Positions 55,685 to 64,000 of a DNA stretch of 64,000 nt are shown one piece after another; positions within the stretch are counted from its first letter, which is position 1; the number at the start of each line of letters is the position of its first letter. The position numbers were made by a program, and so were the translations under genes. Location: the NCBI RefSeq assembly GCF_015832195.1, contig NC_052033.1, positions 1,984,001 to 2,048,000 of the forward strand, written 5' to 3'. The notes beneath the pieces were generated by a model that saw nothing but the letters and a program-made list of their open reading frames with translations, ran no database searches and was not told the origin of the DNA. Source of the DNA: Motacilla alba alba. Taxonomy: Eukaryota > Chordata > Aves > Passeriformes > Motacillidae.

Positions 55685-57230
55685 TCCCTGTGCCAGGAGG
55701 AGCAGCACAGGCTTTTGGGAAGTGTCACAAGGTGAAAGTTGCTGCAGAGGTTGAGGTGGAGGAAGCTGCTACTTCAGTCCAACTGAATATGAAACAGGAG
55801 GGGAAAAAAATGCCACATTTGAAAGGCTTTTATTCCTTGCTTTGGCCATCTGAACGTGGTATTGTGTTGTTAAAAATCTGGTATTGGGAATGGAAGGAAA
55901 TGCAGGGACCCATGTATTGAACAATTCTCTTCTGAGATGTCCCTTACAGAATGTAATTGCCTAATTTCACTCTACCGTGCACTACAGAATTACTTTGGGG
56001 TTTTGTCCCTTAAATTATTTTTCCTATATTCTAGTTCTGCAGACATTTGAATTCCTGTATTGAATGAGTGATATTTTTATAAGGTAGATTATATTGCAGA
56101 TCGTGTCTGCACAGCTGAGAAATCAATTTGGCATTGAATTTTTCAACAATTAGATGTGAGGAAGTATTTCTGTGGGAAATGTTGCCTTATTCTGTATCCC
56201 TCAGCTCCTTGTTTCCCAACCATTTGTTTATTAATCTATTTCATGTGCTCAAGTTGTCAGATCCATGGGGTTTTTTTTGTTTGGTTAGGTTTTTTTCTAT
56301 TGTGGGCTTTTTTGGGTTTGGTGTTTTTAATTTTTTTTTTTTTTTGTAAGGAAGTAAATCAGATTATAGTGTGACATGATAGATTTTACAAGATTATGAA
56401 GAAATCACCCTTGGCCATCTTAAGGCTGGGATCCCAAGACCTGTGAAATATTGATGGTGGAAAGCAGCTTCTGGCTCAGCATCTCAGAATTGAGCTGTGT
56501 TGGGAAAGGTGCTGAGCCTTCCTCAGGGTATTGCTTTATGGAGGACCATAATCCACAGCTTCCTTCCCAGAATCCCAAATAGCTCTTTTGAGTTCAATGG
56601 CATTTTCGTCAATGATGGAAATCTGTGATGGGAGCACTAAGGCAACTTTAAAAAATACAAATAGTCTCAGAATGTGAACTGTCAGAATAATATTGCAGTG
56701 TTTATTCTACTGCATAACCTGAAACACTTGTCCTAAGTTGTTCTATTCAGTCTGTTTTGGGAAAACTGAAGTGTAATCTTACTCCACCAAATAGGAAAGC
56801 CAGGTTACAGGCATAGTAACTAAATTTTAATCCAGAACTGTTATAGGTGATGTAACAGGCACTGACTGCAGCTCACCCTGTCTTCATCTGCCTACATAAA
56901 ACTCTGCAGTTGTGTTTGTCTGGTGGGCAGAGAGCAGGCATGGAACACTCAGAAGGTGTTTTTAGACATTCCATGGAGTTATTGTTAGAAAAGTACAATT
57001 CACCAACCTTCTTTTATGCCCAGTCAGAATGTTAATGCCTTGTCTTTAAAGACAAGTTTAAAAAGACTGTTTTACATGTCAGGAGCTCCCACGTGTTTAA
57101 CCGTGTAGGAGCTCCCAAGGTTAACCCTGGGGAGAGGGGGTGGCATCTCCTGTGACATTTGCTGTCACTTCTGCTCTCCAGGAGCAGTGTCACAAGTGGA
57201 GCACAGCCAAACAGCCGAGGGGCATCTTTT
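55685..57230 (+). other. MFSD11: MFSD11 3'UTR and beyond
   Basis: Non-coding AT-rich sequence after the MFSD11 stop, with a T-rich tract at about 56330-56345. No canonical AATAAA is seen in the first 2.9 kb. The first exact one is at 58647-58652, with ATTAAA variants near 57642 and 57661. The 3'UTR end is therefore uncertain. Confidence 0.45.
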
Positions 57231-57234
57231 CACA

Positions 57235-57294
57235 GGGATAGAGAAAGGGATTTTTAAATTCCCAGGGATAGAGAAAGGGATTTTTAAATTCCCA
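57235..57294. repeat. 30-bp perfect tandem duplication
   Basis: Copies at 57235-57264 and 57265-57294, starting GGGATAGAGAAAGGGATTTT. The copies are identical, indicating a recent duplication. Confidence 0.95.
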
Positions 57295-60200
57295 GCAGGT
57301 TTTTGCTGTGAGATCAGCAAGGTGTTAATGGGGGGATTAGAGGGCACCTGAACATCCAGCAAGCTGAGAAATCTGTGAGGACAAGCAGCAGAGAGAGGTT
57401 TGTGTGTATTCCCAGGAGATTTAATGAATGATGTAAAAGAGAATGAGGCAGAACATGGATTTGAGTGAGGGGTTACCAGAGCCATTCCAATCTGTCAGGC
57501 AGCCTGAAAAAGCATTCAGTGTTCAATCAATATGTGATTAATGGGACCAGCAGCACTGCAAAGCCTCTCTCTCTCCCACTCCTGTTATCCTGCAATTTGA
57601 AGCATATGATTTTTATATACTGAGCACTACAAATGTGTGGATTAAAGGGTGCTGCCACTGATTAAAATTCCCTTGTTGCTACACATTTGCATTTTCTCCA
57701 GAGTACCAAAAGGGATAAAGAGCTTTTTTTTTTTTTTTTTCCAGATAGGGAATTACTGAATATTTTTTCCTCCAAACCCTGTTCTCCCAACCACCTTAAT
57801 GAGAGCAGAAAGACTTGAAAGTTCACAAGGAGCAGTTGTTTCTTACAGCGTATTTGCGGAAAACAATTATTATTGGATCTTGTGGTGATGAGTAACTTGT
57901 AAGTGCTTTTTAAACAATGTCATTTAATTGTAAGTAGCTTATGGCTCTCATGAGGTCGCTTTTTAAATTGACCCCTTTTAATTATGAACTTCTGTGATGT
58001 TCATTTGCCATATAAGAATTATATGAACCATTTTATTAGAAATTTAAAATGCTAAGTTTATGTAGTTTCAAAAAGCATTTTGAAACCAACTCAGAGGGAT
58101 ACGAATGAACAAGGACTTGTGGGTTTTCAGTACCTCTGAATCTGATGCTTTACTTTTTTCTTTTTCTCTGCTCTGGTCTGACTCAGTATCAGATAATCTT
58201 AGAAGACTGCTCAGAACTATTTATAGGGTCATTAAAGGGAAGTATTATTGCTCTGTGACAAGTTTTACAAGAAATCATGACACTCTCCAAGCTGCATCAT
58301 GGATAGCTATTCTTTTTTACAATTAACTATATAAATATTGCTTTTGACATTTGATCTGAAGAGAGAGGCCTCAGTTATTCAGCTGATGACATATGATTGC
58401 TTTTCACTTACTCATATTTCTTTAATATGCCTAGAGGTGAAAAGTCCTCTCCAATGTACACAGATACTCATTTGGTTGAACTTTTTGGTGTAGCAATATA
58501 AAGAACAGTAACACTAACATCCATTTATGATTCCTTCTCTTAATCTGTTAATCAGCATTTACCAGCCATGAGGCTGCAGCCCCTTCATTTCACCTCAGTG
58601 GCCTTTGAACAATTTCATATTAATCTGAATTGGGAGCTCACTCTTAAATAAAGAGGGATTTGAAAAGAAGACTTTTGCTTTATCTGTGGGTTTGTTTTAT
58701 ATTAGACATTCCATCTTTATAGGCAAAATTATACATGAAGTTGCTTTGCTTTATTAAAAAGTCCTCTTTCATTTTTTCCCCCTCATTCTTTTAGGGTGTT
58801 ACTAAGGTTTAATATCTTGATTTAATATCACATCCTCATGTTTTTCAAACAAATGCTAAACAGGAAATGAAAACTGCTTTTCTTGACAGCTGAGTGCCAA
58901 ATAAGCTGCTACAAATTAGTCTTCAATGAATCTCATATAAACATACCTGTACTTTGTCTTGCCAGTTGGTTTTCATTTTGATACATGGATGCATGGGCTG
59001 AGAATTTCCAGAACTGTGGAATTCCTTCCTAATTAATGATGTGGTTTTACTTTTGTGTAATTTAATTACTTTTGTGTTAATTTAATTAGGTACAATCTAT
59101 GTTAGCGAGTTGAGATAAGGAAGAGAACCATTTATAAAATATTTTTAAAAAATAATTCAAATTTATAATTTTCTGCAGGTACTGCCAAACTCTTAAAGGT
59201 GTATTAAAAAACCCCAGACAACCAGAACCCCCAAAAATCCTTAACCAAGGTCACCCTTCGGTGGTACAGTTATGAAAAACAAGAAATCTTGTGCTAGTGA
59301 GTTCTTTGAATGTTTGTGACCATTTTAAAATACACTGGAGAGAGAACTTCCTGGTGGGGTTTGCTGTGGTTTATGGAAAAATAATTTAAGTGTACAAGGC
59401 CATAAGTTCAGGACCACTGAGTTAATCAGAGTTCCTCTGGACCTTCTTGGAATTCCACAAGTTTACTTCAGCTGATGAATGTGGTTCCCTGGACCCCAGC
59501 CTAAGTGCCAGCAATTAATGCACAGAGGGGTGTGTGAGCAGAGCACTAAATTCTGTATTTCAGGGCAAGCATGAATTGTTTGCTGTCAGTGTAAATAGGA
59601 AATGCAATGTTCAGCATCATGCCAGGAGCCACAATACCCACCTTGGACCCAAACTGTGCGAGTGTGTTAGTCAAGGCATGACCTTACCATCACAACCATT
59701 AATTTTCCTGGTGCAATGTGTGTTTGAAGGCTTTATCCACACCTCTGTTTTCCTTGGAGACCCACAAATGTTAATTAAATGGTGGCAGCAGTTAATACCA
59801 TGTTTTCCTTGATCCCTGTATAACATGCAGGTAGAAATAATAAAAGATGGGATAATTTAGAGATGGACCTGAACTGGGAAGTTTGCTGCTTTACAAGGAT
59901 CTTGCCCTTTTGATATCACCATGCTGGTTCAAAAGCAAGATTGAGACTCATGATTTTCATGGATAAATTCAGAATGATGCCTCGATACATTTATTTTCAG
60001 AGGTTGAGTTAGTACCGCAGAGGAACACCAATTAGAGTGGGGAAAACATCCTTAAAATGCAATAAAGAGCAAATCTGGAAGTGAAAATTAGTCTCAGTGG
60101 GCACATGAAGGGGGTGGTTTGTTCAGTTGAGTTTGTGCATTAGAAACTGAGGTTTCTATTGAGTTCATACTGCCTCTGTTAAGTTGGTTATCTCAGCTGC

Positions 60201-63200
60201 TGAGACTCTTCCTCCAAGCTCTCTCTTTTATTTACATTTTGAAACTGAAGTCTAAATGATGGCAACTTTTTTACCTTAAAAGGGTTTCCTTGGGTTGGAA
60301 TTGGTGATAATTGGGAGCAGGCTCACACAATGATTATCCCTAATGGAACTCTGATTTCGAGTGAGTGTACTGATTCTCCCTTTCATGGTCACAGGCACGC
60401 AAATAAAAGCGAATTACAGACATTGTTTTTGTTAATAGGCTCGTTAAGTTGTCGGGATTGCTCTTGTCACTGTTTTAGGAGAGGGAGACACAGTCTGAAC
60501 CCTGGCTTTGGAAGTGCTTTGTAAGAGCCAGCTTAGGGAAATGAGGTGGTTGGTTTAGGGCTAAGTAGTCCCTTGGCAATGCTTCATTCTGGTTTAGACA
60601 CACCAGTGAAGTGTCTCAGGGAAACCAGAGGCTGCTTCAGCCTCAGCCTGTTCCCTTGTCCTGTCTGAGCCTGTTCCCTTGTCCTGTCTGAGCGCCCATC
60701 CTAAGGAAACCCATGCTGTTGTTGAGAAGTGTCTAAATGCTGGTTTGGGGCTTTTTGTTTGTTTGTTTCCTCTCCCATTATCTTCTCCCAGTATTTCAGT
60801 TACTTCCTTTTAACTCCAGTGGTCTGGTCTGAAAGACTTCAGAAAATCAATCAGAATCGTGGAGTGCTTGTGTCCTGTTTATCTAAATTTAAATGTGGCT
60901 GTGCAGGGCTTTGTCCTGGCTCAAAGTCAGGATTCAGTGCAGGCTCCATCCTGCAACTGAGGGGAATGGAGGGAGCAGCAGGGTACTGCCTCTCATTTGC
61001 CTGGGAATACGTGAAATAATTCAATTGCAGAGGTGAAGATGCTCAGGGTAACAAGGAGGAGGCTGGTACAGATGAATTCTGCCTGCTGCAGTTTTCCCTC
61101 GAGATTTAGTAATTTGCAGATGGGCCAAAATCCACTGTGGTTTCACCAGTGTGATCTTTGGATGGCCTTGGCATTCTGATTTCTGAGGGGAAGAATCTGT
61201 ATTCAATACCTGACTGTACAATCCTTTATGTGAACAAATAGAAAAGAACCTTGCAGGTTAACTTTTGCTGTGCACAGCCCTTTGAGTCTTGGATGAAAGG
61301 ACATTCAGGAGTTTGCACTTCAAAGTTAATCATGAAGGGAGGAAAAAACAGAAGGTTTGTGCCCTAAATTTAAAAAAAAAATAGTCATTCTGTCACATGA
61401 AAAGGAAATTGCTATGTAAGATCACTTAGTGAAATTAGCTTCAATTAAACATCCTTTCTAAATGCAGTGCTTGTTGTCAGAGCCACTCATCTTGTGGTAA
61501 TGCCTGACCTGCTGAGTTTACGATGATTAATCTGTGTAAAAAAAAAACAAAAAACAAACCCTAAACCCCCTAAAACCAAGCAGGTTCTTATCTGTGTAAT
61601 CAGCTGTTGAAAGGAGCCCTGCCACCATACATCACTATTTGTTTTGTGCTCACGAAATTGTGACTGACAGAGCATTTGTTTCACAGCTCCAGAGCTGAGT
61701 GATGGTGCTGAGGAGGTGTTTCCTCAGCTGGAAATACCTCTGAGCTGAGTTTTGTGGGCTGAAAGCAGAGGAGTGGAGAGAATCAGAAGCTGCTTGAGTG
61801 TCCCTGCTCTGTTCCCAATGTGTGACTAATGGAGGAAAGCACAGCAGGGAGTGCTCAGCCTTTTCCCTCACTGCAATTTCTCCAAATGCTCATTTAAAAT
61901 TTGCAGGCCAAACTTCTTAAACTGCCTTTCTTCCCATTATACCTATTCCCATAAAATATCTGTAAAAAATACACCACTGTGGTGTCACTGTGCTCAGTGA
62001 CACAGGCAAACCCAACACGTTCAGCTGCTGCTCCCATCTCAGGGTTTCCTCTGTGTGTAGGTGACCCAGCCATGGAATTGGCTGCTCTTCCTCCCTGCAG
62101 GGCTGGGATTCAACAGGCACCTGTGCTGTAATTGGAAGTTTTGGAGAAAATAGGACACGAGTGAGCCTGAAAAATGAGTGTTCCAGTGCTTGCATTCATC
62201 TGCCACCCTTACCCCGCTGCAAGTGAAAGAGAGCAGCGATCACAGGCACATCTTGATGGCATTTATGAATAATTATAATAATTATACTTCACAAGAGCCT
62301 AATTCTGCTGATTGTCAGACGTGTCAGTGAGACACGAAGCAGTGTCCTTGGCAGGGACAGGGCTGAGCACCCACGGGCGTTCAGTGGGATCAGCTGGGAC
62401 TGTCCCTGCCCACGCTCCCATTCCACAGACACAGGTGTCTTTGCACAGACAGGTGTCTGCCAAGGAAGGCAGGAGCCTCCCCTGAAATGGGAAATGTGAA
62501 TCCCCTCTGTCTGAATTATTAGAATTTTGAAATTAAGGGGCTCTCAGGCAAAGATATGGGAGTAGGAGTAACGGTTCTGTACTAGGAAAATTAAAAATAC
62601 AAATGCAACAGTACAGAAAAGAAAACAAACCACTGCCAGAGCCAGACCAGGAGCTGACCCCCTGTGGGTAGGGTGGTGGCAGCAGTGCCATTCCATGGTG
62701 GCTCAGCCCTCCTGCAGTGCCAGCTGTGGTTCTGCTGGAGCAGGGATCCTGCACAAGGGGGGAGTTTTCCTCTGGAACTCCAGGGCTGCTGGAGATGGGC
62801 CTGGAATTCCTCTGGGAATGCAGGGCAGAAGAAAGCTGCTCCTCTGGGAATGCAGGGGGCAAAGGCTGCTGTGCTGTTGCCAGGCTCAGATTGTATCCAG
62901 GTAGGAATGCTTGGCTCCTTCCCTGGGCAGAGCATCTCCCATGGGATGATGGAATTTGATCAGCCCTGCAGGGCCACTCAGTGGCCATGGACAGCAGAGA
63001 TCTCCTGGAGGGAGGATTGGCTGTGGGAGAGATAAAGGAAACTGCCCACTGCACAGCAGAGAACTGCCCCAGCTCTGACAGATGGTGATGGAATGCACAC
63101 ATATCTTACAACACAGGACAACAGGAAGGAAAATGACTTCAAGGGAAGGAGAGGGCGTTATGCACACTGGGCTTTACATCATGCAGAAAGCAATCGGATT

Positions 63201-64000
63201 TAAGTTTGCTACCTGGTAGAAATGTTTATGATATTGTGCAGCAAATAAATAAACCACCACTGGTGGAGATTGCGAGGGGACGATGGCTTAAAATGCTTCA
63301 AGGCTGAAAAGTTAATGTTCAAGACTTCTTCTTTCCTGGATAAAACACCTTTGTGCTGAGGCACATCCTGGTGTGTTTGTAATGCTGTTAGTGAAGGTGC
63401 TTGTTTGGGTAGCCTGTGCCCTTGCTGGGGGTGGCACTGCCTCAGGTGTTGGGCAGCTCAACCTGCCTTGGTAGCCAGGTGTGCTTGGGGAGCCCAGTGG
63501 GTCTGCAGGGGATGGATTTCCAGCTCATGGATGCATTCTTGGGGCTGGCAAAAGGCCATGGACTACCAGACCCTTTTTTTACCCACTATGAGCTTTTTCT
63601 TTCCCCAGGCAGGGGAGGTTTTGCTTGGCATTGGTGACTGGGCTGGTGAAAGGGTTCCAAGGGCATAAATTGGGCAGTTTTGAACACCCCAGTCTGAACT
63701 GTGGGGGGGGAAATATATTTGCATGGTTTTTCTTGGCTTTCCAGCAGCAGCTCACCCCCACTGTGGGTCTGGATCCACTACAGAATCAAAGCCAAAGATT
63801 TCAGTTAATGAGGGAGCCAAAGGCTGCAGCAACATGTGGTCAGGAGAGGTTGGTAACAAGGCAGGTGAGAAGCAGAGGGGAGTGCTAAAATATGTAGGAG
63901 GAGAACAAGAGGATTATTTTTCATATTCAGGCAGCCAGGAGTTGTGAAGTGATGATGTGTTGATAGGTAGCAACACTGAGGGATCAGCAAAGCTTGGGTT
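57295..64000. other. Intergenic DNA right of MFSD11
   Basis: No coding exon, RNA gene or clear transposon was recognised. Small items are an octamer ATTTGCAT at 57685-57692, an inverted repeat at 58065-58086 (9-bp arms, 4-nt loop), and a perfect 23-bp tandem duplication at 60647-60692. In human the next gene on this side is MGAT5B; I found none of its exons here, so it would lie further right. Confidence 0.55.
60647..60692. repeat. 23-bp perfect tandem duplication
   Basis: Two copies beginning CCTGTTCCCTTGTCCTGTCT, at 60647-60669 and 60670-60692. Confidence 0.95.

Noticed and set aside
55685..64000. First exons of MGAT5B, the next gene in human
   Set aside because: No translated segment resembling the N-terminal part of the enzyme was found in this range on the + strand.

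Overview
This is bird (avian) nuclear DNA. The evidence is four complete intron-split vertebrate genes plus one partial gene, in the order MXRA7 - JMJD6 - METTL23 - SRSF2 - MFSD11 (strands -, -, +, -, +). From memory this matches human 17q25. Other evidence is several fragments of the CR1 LINE family typical of birds, compact introns and strong CpG islands at the promoters. The species cannot be fixed from the sequence alone. No prokaryotic, phage, plasmid or CRISPR feature was seen.

Layout. Positions 1-10.1 kb hold the 5' part of MXRA7 on the minus strand: exon 2 near 606-666, a 9-kb first intron and a GC-rich first exon at 9688-10113. The other exons lie left of the window. From 10.1 to 23.6 kb is intergenic DNA with a 30-bp minisatellite (about 13.0-13.3 kb), CR1 fragments (10.5 and 15.9 kb) and a 1.8-kb decayed CR1 (19.8-21.6 kb). 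JMJD6 fills 23.6-30.6 kb (6 coding exons, 403 aa). It is head-to-head with METTL23 (31.26-32.76 kb, 5 coding exons, 235 aa) across a CpG island with CCAAT boxes, a CRE and a YY1-like site. SRSF2 (35.87-37.07 kb, 2 coding exons, 221 aa) converges on METTL23 and has a long 3' region with candidate alternative exons. SRSF2 is divergent from MFSD11 (41.61-55.68 kb, 13 coding exons, 449 aa), with CR1 material between them. From 55.7 to 64 kb is 3'UTR and AT-rich intergenic DNA in which I recognise no exon.

Gene relationships. All exon junctions were placed by hand from GT/AG dinucleotides, reading phase and remembered protein families. Each of the four complete genes gives an uninterrupted reading frame, and JMJD6, SRSF2 and MFSD11 have the same length as the human proteins. 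Two neighbours share an RNA-splicing theme: SRSF2 is an RS-domain splicing factor, and JMJD6 is an oxygenase known to hydroxylate lysines of splicing proteins. METTL23 is a protein methyltransferase, MFSD11 an orphan membrane transporter and MXRA7 a membrane-anchored acidic protein.

No previously undescribed system is evident. The observations most worth checking are candidate non-coding exons in the SRSF2 3' region, a perfect 15-bp-arm hairpin in the last JMJD6 intron, a candidate internal 5'UTR exon and ZNF143-like promoter element for MFSD11, and a 7-residue tandem repeat in MXRA7 exon 1.
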